Source: Streptomyces sp. MA5143a
GTDB lineage: Bacteria > Actinomycetota > Actinomycetes > Streptomycetales > Streptomycetaceae
Assembly: GCF_900290235.1 (NCBI RefSeq)
Contig: NZ_OLMK01000042.1
Coordinates: forward strand, 81,324-145,323
Direction: 5' to 3'
Length of the DNA: 64,000 nucleotides
In this document: positions 1 through 9,200 of the stretch, one piece after another
Layout of the letters: every line of letters starts with the position of its first letter
Numbering within the stretch: the stretch's first letter is position 1
The notes under the pieces: generated by a model
Told to the model about the DNA's origin: nothing
The model's input: the letters and a program-made list of their open reading frames with translations, nothing else
The model's database searches: none
Made by a program: the position numbers and the translations under genes

Positions 1-1365
1 GGCCTGCGCTGGCAGCCCCGGCTGCGCCCCGTCGACGACGAGACCGAGGCCGAGGTCGCGCCGCCGCTGGTGCCGGGCGGGCTGTACCTGGTCACCGGCG
101 GTCTCGGCGGGATCGCGAGCGACCTCGCCGGCTACCTGCTGGCCGCCTACGGTGCCCGGCTGCTGCTGGTGGGCCGGTCGCCCGCCGAGGGCACGAAGGC
201 GGCCCGGCTGAGGGACCTCACCGACCTCGGCGAGGTCACCTACCGGCAGGCCGACATCACCGACCCCGAGCAGCTGAACGCCGCGGTGAGCGCCGCCGAG
301 CAGCGCTGGGGACGCCCCCTCGACGGGGTCCTGCACCTGGCCGCCGCCGATGTCTCCGACCACTGGCAACACCTCGAACGGCACACCCTGGCCCGCGAGT
401 CCGAGGACGGCTTCCGCGCCCAGTACGCGGCCAAGGTCGCCGGCACGCTCGCCCTCGCCGACGTCCTGGAGAGCCGTCCGGAAGCGTCCCTGGTCCTCTT
501 CGGCTCGGTGAACGGCGAGTTCGGCGGGCACTCCTTCGGCGCGTACTCCGCCGCCAACGCGTTCCTCGTGGGCTTCGCCGACCACTGGCACCACGAGCGT
601 GGCCGGGACGTGCGCTGCCTCGCCTGGAGCATGTGGGACGACGTCGGCATGAGCCAGGGCCAGTCCACGGCGCCCGCGCGCCGACGCGGCTTCCGGGCGA
701 TCGACCCCGAGCGGGGCCTGCGCTGCTTCCTCACCGCGACGGCGCTGCCGTACCACTACCAGCTCATCGGGCTCGACGCGCGGAACCCGTTCGTCGTGGG
801 CGAGCTGGCGCCCGACGAACTGAGCGTGCGCGAGGTGCTCGTGGCGTACACCACCGACACGGAGGAGGGCGCCGACCCGGCTTCCGTGCACGCGGCACTC
901 GCGCCCGCGCTCGCCGACCTGCCGGTGCCCGTACGGCTCCTCGAAGTCAGCCGTATCCCCAAGGACGGCAGCGGGGCCGTCGACACGACCCAGCTGCTGC
1001 TCGACATGGCGCCGCGCCGGGCGGCCCTCGGCCGGCGGACGCAGACCCCGCCGGAGGGGGAGCTGGAGCAGCGGATCGCCGCGATCTGGTCCGACGTGCT
1101 CGGGCAGAGGACCGTCGGCCGCGACGACTCCTTCTTCGACCTCGGCGGCAACTCCCTGCGCGCGACCCGCCTGCTGGCCCGCGTCGACACCGAACTCGCC
1201 GTCCGCCTCAGCACCCACGAGCTGTACGAGAACCCGACGGTCGAGGGCATGGCGACGAAGGTGGCCGCGGCCACGGCGGCGACCGAAGCGGTCACGGTGA
1301 CGACCCAGGCGGTCACGCCGACGACCGAGGCGGTCACCCCGACAGCGGCGGGAGCCGCGCGATGA
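1..1365 (+). CDS. Polyketide synthase module, C-terminal fragment (KR + carrier protein); 5' end outside window
   Basis: Open from the first base; about 454 residues are visible. A ketoreductase occupies roughly residues 25-300: the nucleotide-binding VTGGLGGIA lies near residue 30, and the catalytic Ser and Tyr are in FGSVNGEFGG and GAYSAANAF. It should reduce a beta-keto group with NADPH. A carrier protein follows at about residues 350-425, with the phosphopantetheine site in DLGGNSLRATRLL; the LGGNSL core is more like an NRPS carrier than a typical PKS ACP. A Thr/Ala/Val-rich tail (TEAVT-type repeats) ends the protein. The stop overlaps the next ATG by 4 bp (ATGA), so the two are translationally coupled. 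KS, AT and other domains must lie upstream. The KR appears complete and active; the position of this module in the assembly line is inferred from gene order only. Confidence 0.9.
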   Translation, partial: GLRWQPRLRPVDDETEAEVAPPLVPGGLYLVTGGLGGIASDLAGYLLAAYGARLLLVGRSPAEGTKAARLRDLTDLGEVTYRQADITDPEQLNAAVSAAEQRWGRPLDGVLHLAAADVSDHWQHLERHTLARESEDGFRAQYAAKVAGTLALADVLESRPEASLVLFGSVNGEFGGHSFGAYSAANAFLVGFADHWHHERGRDVRCLAWSMWDDVGMSQGQSTAPARRRGFRAIDPERGLRCFLTATALPYHYQLIGLDARNPFVVGELAPDELSVREVLVAYTTDTEEGADPASVHAALAPALADLPVPVRLLEVSRIPKDGSGAVDTTQLLLDMAPRRAALGRRTQTPPEGELEQRIAAIWSDVLGQRTVGRDDSFFDLGGNSLRATRLLARVDTELAVRLSTHELYENPTVEGMATKVAAATAATEAVTVTTQAVTPTTEAVTPTAAGAAR

Positions 1366-2378
1366 CCCGGCGCAGCCCGGCACCCTTACGGGGGGCGGCG
1401 GGGGCGGCCTGGGCGGCTTCACCGGCCGCCCCGGCGCGGGCGGTGCCGCCGGTGGCCTCGCGTCGACCGGAGGTCCCGGCGCCTTCCCCGGCGGCGGCCT
1501 CCCAGGTGCCCCCGGCATCGGCGGACGCCCCGCCCACCCTCCTCCCCGCCCCCGACACCGGTCCGTCGCAGCTCGTCGTGCACCTCGGCGGGTGGGTGGA
1601 TGCCGTGCGGATGCGGGGGGCCGTCAAGGGGGTGCTGGACCGGGGCGGGCGGAAGCCGTTCTGGCGGGAGCTGGACCTCGGGGCGCTGACCGTCGGGGAG
1701 CGGACCGACGCGCTGGACGGACTGCTCGCCGCGGACCGGGGGAGCGTCGGTTCCCCCGGTCCGCCGGAGCGGGTCGCCCTCGTCCGGCTGGCCTGGGAGC
1801 GGCATCTGCTGGTGCTCACCGCCCGGCAGCAGCACCACGACGAGGCCACCCTGCGCGCCCTCCTGCGGGATCTGCTGCGGGCGTACGCCGTCCCCGGCAC
1901 CGTGCGCGCCCGGGGCGGTGAGCCGCCCGTCGAGGAGACCGAGGTTCCGCTGACCGCGGCGGACGCCGGCCGGCTCACCCTGCGGGCCCTGGGGCTCGGC
2001 GTCGACCTGGAGACCGTCGTACGCGGCGCCTGGACGGTGGTCCTCGCGGGCGCCGCCGGACGCCGGGAGGTCGTGCTCGGCGGCGCCGACCTCTGCGCCC
2101 CGCCCCCCGGTGCCCCCGTGCCCGCCGTCGGGCGGGTCACCGTCACCGGCGTCCGGGCGATCCAGCACGGGCAGCCGCCGCTGACCCTTGTCCTGCGCGC
2201 CGACCCCGGCCCGTTGGAGCTGCGGTTGCGCGGCCGGCGCGGACTGTTCGGGACCGAGGCGGCGCGGGACACCGCCGACCGGCTCGCGGGCGTCCTGCGA
2301 CGGCTCGCGAACGATTCCCGGGCGGGCGTCTCGCACGCCGGTGAATTCACCGTCCAAGCGGCTCAATTGGTCGGTTGA
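1362..2378 (+). CDS. Stand-alone degenerate condensation-domain-like protein
   Basis: 338 residues starting at the ATG that overlaps the PKS stop. The first 65 or so residues are Pro/Ala-rich low complexity. The rest aligns by eye with the condensation domain of the next gene: residues 155-176 align without gaps to its catalytic block, ending in the shared RDLLRxYA, and LETVVRGAWTVVLAGAAGRREVVLGGA matches the later NTLVQGAWAVVLGRLTGRDDVLFGA segment in outline. The catalytic HHALLDG is replaced by RQQHHDE, so both histidines are lost at the aligned positions. The N-terminal PLTxxQ motif and the GLFINTLPVR motif are absent, and it is about 100 residues shorter than a normal C domain. Condensation activity is therefore unlikely. 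Inferred roles are a scaffold, docking or gating subunit between PKS and NRPS, or an evolutionary remnant that is still an intact, translationally coupled frame. Confidence 0.8.
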   Translation: MTRRSPAPLRGAAGAAWAASPAAPARAVPPVASRRPEVPAPSPAAASQVPPASADAPPTLLPAPDTGPSQLVVHLGGWVDAVRMRGAVKGVLDRGGRKPFWRELDLGALTVGERTDALDGLLAADRGSVGSPGPPERVALVRLAWERHLLVLTARQQHHDEATLRALLRDLLRAYAVPGTVRARGGEPPVEETEVPLTAADAGRLTLRALGLGVDLETVVRGAWTVVLAGAAGRREVVLGGADLCAPPPGAPVPAVGRVTVTGVRAIQHGQPPLTLVLRADPGPLELRLRGRRGLFGTEAARDTADRLAGVLRRLANDSRAGVSHAGEFTVQAAQLVG

Positions 2379-2517
2379 ACATCCTTGTTGGCCAATTAAG
2401 CGGCCGATTAGGGTCGTTGCAATCCCCCTTTGTTCCGTCTTTCTTCCGTGCAATTCGCGGACTTGTGTTCCGCATTCGCGTCATTCCCGGAGTCCGGGAA
2501 ATCCAGTGAGAGAAGAG
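2379..2517 (+). promoter_or_regulatory. AT-richer gap before the NRPS genes
   Basis: This 139-bp gap is clearly lower in GC than its surroundings (for example TTGGCCAATTAAGCGGCCG near 2386-2404). A promoter or an interprotein regulatory spacer could sit here, but I cannot assign a -35/-10 pair with confidence. Confidence 0.35.
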
Positions 2518-5500
2518 GTGTGGAAATTGACCGGCCAACAGCGCTCCGCGGAGGTGGAGTCGGCCCGTCAGGCAGTCGGCGCCGAACGCGCCCTGGTTCT
2601 GGAGGAGTTCAACGACACCGGCCGTGAGCTGCCGGTCACCACACTCGTCGCCCCCATCGAGGAGCAGGTCCGGCGCACCCCGGACGCGACGGCCCTGGTC
2701 TTCGGCTCCGAGACCCTGACGTACGCCGAGTTCAACGCCCGCGCCAACCGGCTCGCGCACCGTCTGACCGCCCTCGGCGTCACCCCCGGCACCCCGGTCG
2801 CGGTGGCCGTGCCGCGCTCCCTGGAGCTGCTGGTCACCCTGGTCGCGGTGGTGAAGGCGGGCGGCGCCTATCTGCCGCTGGACCCCGACTACCCGGCCGA
2901 CCGGCTCGCCTACATGCTGGAGCACACCGGCCCGGCCTGCGTGGTCGCGGACACCGCCGGGCGGGTGCCGGTGCCGGACGGCATCACCGTCGTCGCTCTC
3001 GACGACACCGCCCTCGACGGCCTGCCGGACACCGATCCCACGCCGGCCGTCACCCCCGCCCACCCGGCGTACATCATCTTCACCTCGGGCTCCACCGGCC
3101 GCCCCAAGGGCGTCGTCGTCCCGCACGGCGCGATCGACAACCGGCTGCGGTGGATGCAGGCGGAGTACCCGCTCACCGCCGCCGACCGGGTGCTCCAGAA
3201 GACGCCGTCCGGGTTCGACGTGTCCGTGTGGGAGTTCTTCTGGGCGCTGCGGGAGGGCGCGGCGATCGTCGTCGCGGAACCCGGCGGCCACAAGGACCCC
3301 GTGTATCTGGCCCGGACCATCCGCGAACAGTCCGTCACCACCTGCCACTTCGTGCCGTCGATGCTCCAGGTGTTCCTCGCCGGGCTCGCCGGGCTCGGCG
3401 GGTTCGCCGGGCTCGGCGGGTTCGCCGGGCTCGACGCGTCCGGCCGCACGGGGCTGCGCCAGGTGTTCTGCTCCGGCGAGGCCCTGCCCCGCGAGGCGGT
3501 CCGGGAGTTCGGCCGGCTGCTGCCGGGCGTGGAGCTGCACAACCTGTACGGGCCGACCGAGGCCGCCGTCGACGTCACCTACCACCCCTGCGACACCACC
3601 GCCGACGGCCCCGTACCGATCGGGAAGCCGGTGTGGAACACCCGGCTGTACGTCCTCGACGCCGAGCTGCGGCCGGTCGCGGTCGGCGAGCCCGGCGAGC
3701 TGTACCTCGCGGGCGTCCAGCTGGCGAGCGCCTACCTGGGCCGGCCCGAGATCACCGCCGACCGCTTCCTCGCCGACCCGTACGGTCCCGCCGGGACACG
3801 GATGTACCGCACCGGCGACCTCGCCCGGTGGACCGCCGACGGCGAGGTCGAGTACCTCGGACGCACCGACCACCAGGTCAAGCTGCGCGGGCTGCGCATC
3901 GAACTCGGCGAGATCGAGTCCGTGCTGCTCGCCCACCCGGCCGTACGGCAGACCGCGGTCGTCGCCCACGAGGGGCGGCAGCTGGTCGCCTACCTGGTCG
4001 CGGACGCGGGACCGGTGGACGCGGCGCCCGGCGCCGGCGTCACCGCCGACGAGCTGAAGGCCCTCGCCGCAGAGCGGCTGCCCGAGTTCATGGTCCCGGC
4101 GTCCTTCATGTTCCTCGACACGCTCCCGCTGTCGCCCAACGGCAAGCTCGACCGCAAGGCGCTGCCCGAGCCGGTGTTCACCGCAGGGGAGTACCGGGAG
4201 CCCGAGGGCGAGCGGGAGCGGATCCTCGCCGAGGTCTACGCCCGGGTGCTGGGCCTCGACCGGGTCGGCGCCGACGACGACTTCCTCGCCATCGGCGGTG
4301 ACTCGCTGCGCTCCGTCAAGGTGGTCGCCGAGGCCCGCGCCCGGGGCCTGGAGATCACCCAGAGGCAGCTGCTCACCCACCGCACGGTGGCCCGGCTCGC
4401 CCCGCACGCCGGCACCCCCACCGAGACGTACGACGACGTGTCGGGCCCCCTGGTCCAGCTGGGCGACGAGGACCTGGCCGCCTTCCGCGAGCGCCACCCG
4501 AACCTGTCCGACGTGTGGCCCCTGACGCCGATGCAGTCCGGGATGCTGTTCGAGTCGATGCTCAGCGACAGCGGCTACGACGCGTACCGCATGCAGACGG
4601 TGTTCACCTTCTCCGGCCGGGTCGACCCCGCGCGGATGCGGGAGGCCGGGCAGGGCCTGCTCGACCGGCACCCCGCGCTGCGGGCCGCCTTCGCCCCGGA
4701 CACCCAGGGCGATCTGGTGCAGCTGGTGGTGGACGGCGTCCAGCTCCCCTGGCAGCAGCTGGACCTGAGGACCCTGGTGCCCGAGGAGCGGGAGGAGACG
4801 TTCGAGCGGTTCCTCGCCGAGGACCAGGCCGTGCCCTTCGACCTCGCCACCCCACCCCTGGTGCGGATGACGCTGATCCGGCTGGGCGCCGAACAGGCCG
4901 CGCTCGTCCTCACCCTGCACCACGCGCTCCTCGACGGCTGGTCCGAGCCGGTCCTCGCCCGGGACCTGCTCCGCCTGTACGCCTCCCACGGCCACCAGGC
5001 ACCCCTGCCGCCGGTGCGCGGCTTCCGCGACCACCTCGCGTGGCTGGCCCGGCAGGACCAGGGCGAGGCGGCGGCGGCCTGGGCCGCCGAACTCGACGGC
5101 GTGGACCGACCGACGCTGCTCGCCGGCACGGCCGTCGCCCGCGACGAGGCGTCCGGCTCCGAGGTCGGCACCGCGGCCGTCCCCCTCACCGACGAGGAGG
5201 CCGCGCTGCTGGTCCGGCGCGCCGGGGAGCTGGGCGTCACCCTCAACACCCTGGTGCAGGGCGCCTGGGCCGTCGTCCTCGGCCGGCTCACCGGACGCGA
5301 CGACGTGCTGTTCGGCGCGACCGTCTCCGGCCGGCCGCCGGGGCTGCCCGGCGTCGAGTCGATGGTCGGGCTGTTCATCAACACCCTGCCCGTACGGGTG
5401 CGGTACGCCCCCGAGGACGGTCTCGGGACGGTGCTGACCGGCCTCCAGGAGCGGCAGACCCAGCTGCTCGACCACCACCACCAGTCCCTGAGCGGCCTGT

Positions 5501-6228
5501 ACGAGGCCACCGGTGTCGGCGCCCTCTTCGACACGCTGCTCGTCTACCAGGCGTTCCCCGCCGACGAGTCGGCGCTCGCCGAGGCCGCTGCCGCCGCCCG
5601 AATCACCCTCGACGGGACCCGCTCGCTGGGCGGCTCCAACTACCCGCTCACCCTGATCGCCGACACCGAGCCCCGGCTGCGGCTCACCTTCCAGTACCAG
5701 CGGGGTGTGCTCGACGAGGCCGGCGCCGACCGGATCGCCGGCGGCCTCCACACCGTGCTGCGCACCCTGGCCGCCGACCCGGGCCACCCGGTGGGCGCCC
5801 TGGACCTGGGCGAGCCGATCGTCGCGACGGACACCGCGGCGCACGACAAGGCGGACCCCGCGGCGGACGGCGCCACCGACCGCACGGCGGACAGCGCGAC
5901 GGCCGCCACCGCCGACTCCGCTCCCCTCCCCCCGGCCCAGCAGGCCCTGCGGGACCTGTTCGCGGACGTCCTCGGCACCGAGCCCGAACGGATCGGCGTC
6001 CACGACAACTTCTTCAACCTGGGCGTGACCTCGCTGCTCGCGACGCGGATCAAGAGCCGCATCCGCAAGCAGCTCGGGACCGAGGTGTCCATCAAGACGA
6101 TCTTCTCCAGCCCGACCCTCGCCCAGCTCGCCGACCACATCGCGGCCGCCCCCACGGCCGCCGGATCCGCCGGATCCCCCGCGTCCAGCCCGAGCAGGCC
6201 CCGTCTGCGCAGAATGAACAAGGAGTAG
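2518..6228 (+). CDS. NRPS A(Ser)-PCP-C-PCP
   Basis: About 1236 residues; the start is ambiguous (GTG 2506, GTG 2518 or TTG 2527, the last with AGAAGAGG 8 bp upstream). Domains: A 42-548, PCP-a 560-630, C 661-1095, PCP-b 1140-1211. The A-domain pocket residues read DVWHFSLVDK, the established serine code. PCP-a has a GGDS core, the type that normally precedes an epimerase, but no E domain follows. The C domain has an intact HHALLDG (H801/H802) and resembles the post-epimerase C domains of the next protein. PCP-b has no A domain in front of it and carries LGVTSL instead of LGGHSL. A GLGGFA repeat expands the A domain near residues 288-305. Loading of PCP-b must come from an A domain acting in trans, from misuse of the Ser domain, or not at all. 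The stop is 6 bp before the next gene, which uses AAGGAG in this gene's last codons as its ribosome site. Confidence 0.92.
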   Translation: MWKLTGQQRSAEVESARQAVGAERALVLEEFNDTGRELPVTTLVAPIEEQVRRTPDATALVFGSETLTYAEFNARANRLAHRLTALGVTPGTPVAVAVPRSLELLVTLVAVVKAGGAYLPLDPDYPADRLAYMLEHTGPACVVADTAGRVPVPDGITVVALDDTALDGLPDTDPTPAVTPAHPAYIIFTSGSTGRPKGVVVPHGAIDNRLRWMQAEYPLTAADRVLQKTPSGFDVSVWEFFWALREGAAIVVAEPGGHKDPVYLARTIREQSVTTCHFVPSMLQVFLAGLAGLGGFAGLGGFAGLDASGRTGLRQVFCSGEALPREAVREFGRLLPGVELHNLYGPTEAAVDVTYHPCDTTADGPVPIGKPVWNTRLYVLDAELRPVAVGEPGELYLAGVQLASAYLGRPEITADRFLADPYGPAGTRMYRTGDLARWTADGEVEYLGRTDHQVKLRGLRIELGEIESVLLAHPAVRQTAVVAHEGRQLVAYLVADAGPVDAAPGAGVTADELKALAAERLPEFMVPASFMFLDTLPLSPNGKLDRKALPEPVFTAGEYREPEGERERILAEVYARVLGLDRVGADDDFLAIGGDSLRSVKVVAEARARGLEITQRQLLTHRTVARLAPHAGTPTETYDDVSGPLVQLGDEDLAAFRERHPNLSDVWPLTPMQSGMLFESMLSDSGYDAYRMQTVFTFSGRVDPARMREAGQGLLDRHPALRAAFAPDTQGDLVQLVVDGVQLPWQQLDLRTLVPEEREETFERFLAEDQAVPFDLATPPLVRMTLIRLGAEQAALVLTLHHALLDGWSEPVLARDLLRLYASHGHQAPLPPVRGFRDHLAWLARQDQGEAAAAWAAELDGVDRPTLLAGTAVARDEASGSEVGTAAVPLTDEEAALLVRRAGELGVTLNTLVQGAWAVVLGRLTGRDDVLFGATVSGRPPGLPGVESMVGLFINTLPVRVRYAPEDGLGTVLTGLQERQTQLLDHHHQSLSGLYEATGVGALFDTLLVYQAFPADESALAEAAAAARITLDGTRSLGGSNYPLTLIADTEPRLRLTFQYQRGVLDEAGADRIAGGLHTVLRTLAADPGHPVGALDLGEPIVATDTAAHDKADPAADGATDRTADSATAATADSAPLPPAQQALRDLFADVLGTEPERIGVHDNFFNLGVTSLLATRIKSRIRKQLGTEVSIKTIFSSPTLAQLADHIAAAPTAAGSAGSPASSPSRPRLRRMNKE
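3379..3432 (+). repeat. In-frame 18-bp tandem repeat inside the serine A domain
   Basis: Units of the form GCCGGGCTCGGCGGGTTC start at 3388 and 3406 as identical copies, with partial copies on both sides (from 3379 and 3424). They encode GLGGFA repeats in the stretch between the H278-type pocket strand and the SGEALP core. The homologous positions of the four A domains downstream lack this insert. Confidence 0.85.
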
Positions 6229-6234
6229 TCCGAA

Positions 6235-9200
6235 GTGATCCCGTTGTCGTTTGCCCAGCGTCGGCTCTGGTTCATCGACCGCTTCGAGGGCCCCTCAGCC
6301 ACCTACAACGTGCCCCTCGCCCTCCACCTCGCCGGAGAGCTCGACACCCGCGCCCTCGCCGCCTCGATCCGCGATGTGATCGGCCGCCACGAAAGCCTGC
6401 GCACGATCCTCTACGACGAGGACGGCGTCCCCTACCAGCGAATACTTCCGCCGGAGGAGATCCGGCCCGACATCCCCGTCGTGGACGTCGAGCCCGAGCG
6501 GCTCCCCGAGGCCATCGCCGAGGCCGTCTCGTACACCTTCGACCTGTACGCCGAGATCCCCGTGCGCGCCCGCATCCTGCGGCAGGCCCCGGACCGGCAC
6601 GTCCTGCTGCTGCTGTTCCACCACATCGCCGCCGACGGCGAGTCCGGCGCGCCCCTGCTGCGGGACCTGAGCCTCGCCTACCGGGCCCGCCGCGAGGGCC
6701 GCGCCCCCGAGTTCCCCGAACTGCCCGTCCAGTACGCCGACTACGCGCTCTGGCAGCGGGAGCTGCTCGGCGACGAGAACGACCCCGACAGTCTGGTCTC
6801 CCGCCAGCTCGCCCACTGGGAGGACGAGCTGGCCGGCCTGGCCCAACCGCTCCAGCTGCCCCTGGACCGCACCCGCCCGTCCGTGGCCAGTCACCGCGGC
6901 GACACCGTCGAGTTCGAGCTGGAGCCGGAACTCCTCGCCCAGGTCGAGGAACTGGCGACCGAGCGCGGACTGAGCGTGTCGATGGTCCTCCAGTCCGTCC
7001 TCGCGGTGCTGCTCCAGCAGCTCGGCGGCGGCGACGACATCCCGATCGGCTCCCCGATCGCGGGCCGCGGCGACGAGGACCTCGCCGATCTGGTCGGCTT
7101 CTTCGTCAACACCTGGGTGCTGCGCGTCCGCCTGGACGGCAACCCCACCTTCGAGGACGTCCTGGAGCAGGTCCGCGAGCGGGCCCTGAACGCCTACGAC
7201 AACCAGGACGCCCCCTTCGAGATGCTGGTGGACCGGCTCAGCCCCGAGCGCTCCACCGCCTACAACCCGCTGTTCCAGGTGCTGTTCGCCTGGCAGAACA
7301 TCACCCGCCCCGAGCTGGACCTGCCCGGCCTCGACGCCCGCCTCGACTTCGAGCAGCTCGACACCAAGACCTCCAAGTTCGACCTGGAGTTCAACATCGC
7401 CCGGCACCACGACGGGCAGGGCGCGCGCGGCACCATCGAGTACGCCCTCGACCTGTTCGACCGGTCCACGGCCGAGGCCGTCGGCGCCCGCTTCGTCCGC
7501 GTCCTGCGGCAGCTGATGGCCGACCCGGCCCTCCCGGTCGGCGCCGTCGACACCCTGGACCCGGCCGAGCGCCGGCGCTTCCTCGTCGAGATGAACGCCA
7601 CCGCCGAGCAGACCCCGATGGTCACCCTGGCCCGGCTGGTCGAGGAGCAGGTCGCCCTCAGCCCCGACGCCGAGGCCGTCGTCCACGAGGGCACCTCGCT
7701 GACGTACGGCGAACTGAACGCCCGCGCCAACCGGTTGGCCCACGTCCTCGTCGGGCACGGTGTCGGCCCCGAGACGGTCGTCGCGCTGTCCCTGCCGCGC
7801 TCCCTCGACCTCGTGGTGGCGCTGCTCGCGGTGCTGAAGTCCGGCGGCGCCTATCTGCCGATCGACCCCAAGTACCCGAGCCACCGCCTGGAGTACATCC
7901 TCGGCGAGGCCCGCCCGCACCTGGTCCTCACCGACTCCGCGACGGTCTCCGTGCTGCCGGAGACGGACGCCCCGAAGCTGTACGTCGACGAGCTGGACCT
8001 GAGCGAGGAGCCGGACGGCAACCTCCCCGGCGGCGCCCACCCGCACAACCTGGCGTACGTCATGTACACCTCGGGCTCGACGGGCACCCCGAAGGGCGTC
8101 TCCCTCTCCCACCACAACATCGTCAACGGCGTCCTCCAGCTCGCCGAGCGCGTCGACATGGGCAAGGACTCGCGGACCCTCGCGGGCACCTCCATCAACT
8201 TCGACGTGTCGGTCTTCGAGATCTTCACGACGCTCACCCACGGCGGCACCGTCGAACTCGTCCGCGACGTCCTCGTCCTCGGCGAGCGCGCGGCCCGGGG
8301 CGAGGGCTGGAACGGCAGCCTCGTCAGCACCGTCCCGTCCGTCTTCGCCGAGCTGATGGACCACATCGCGGACACCACCAGCGTCGACACCCTCGTCTTC
8401 GCGGGCGAGGCGCTCTCCTCGACGCTCGCCGCCCGGGTCCGCGAGGCGTTCCCCGACGTGACGATCGTCAACGCCTACGGCCAGACCGAGAGCTTCTACG
8501 CCACCGCGTTCGCCATCGACGAGAGCCGCCGCTGGCACGGCGAGGGCAGCGCGCCCATCGGCACCCCGCTGGGCAACATGCGCGTCTACGTCCTCGGCCC
8601 CGGCCTCACCCCCGTACCGCGGGGCGTGGCGGGCGAGCTGTACGTCGCCGGCAACGTGGCGCGCGGCTACCACGGCCGCGCCGAGCTGACCGCCGACCGC
8701 TTCGTGGCCGACCCGTACGGGCCGCCCGGCTCCCGCATGTACCGCACGGGCGACCTCGCCCGCTGGAACGCCGAGGGTCAGCTGGAGTACCTCGGCCGCG
8801 GCGACACCCAGGTGAAGGTGCGCGGCTTCCGCATCGAGCCCGGTGAGGTCGAGGCCGCGCTGACCGCGCACCCGGGCATCGCCCAGGCCGCCGTCGTCGC
8901 CCGCGCCCACGGCACCACCAAGCAGCTCGTCGGCTATGTCGTCCCCGCCTACAGCAGCGACTCCACCAGCACCGACCTGCGCGCCGGCGTCGAGACCGCC
9001 GACCTGCGGGCCTTCGTCGGGCAGCGGCTCCCGGACTTCATGGTGCCGTCCGCGTTCGTCGTCCTCGACCGGCTGCCGCTCGCCCCGAACGGCAAGCTCG
9101 ACCGCAAGGCGCTGCCCGAGCCGGAGTTCACCGCGGGCGCCTACCGGGCCCCCGGCACCGAGCGCGAGCGCATCCTCGCCGAGGTGTACGCCGAGGTCCT

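Noticed and set aside
2347..6138. Long open frame on the minus strand opposite the Ser NRPS (1263 residues), and others such as 9670-16671 and 16783-22542
   Set aside because: They are GC-bias shadows: low-complexity Gly/Arg/Val/Asp-rich translations with no domain, opposite well-supported NRPS domains.
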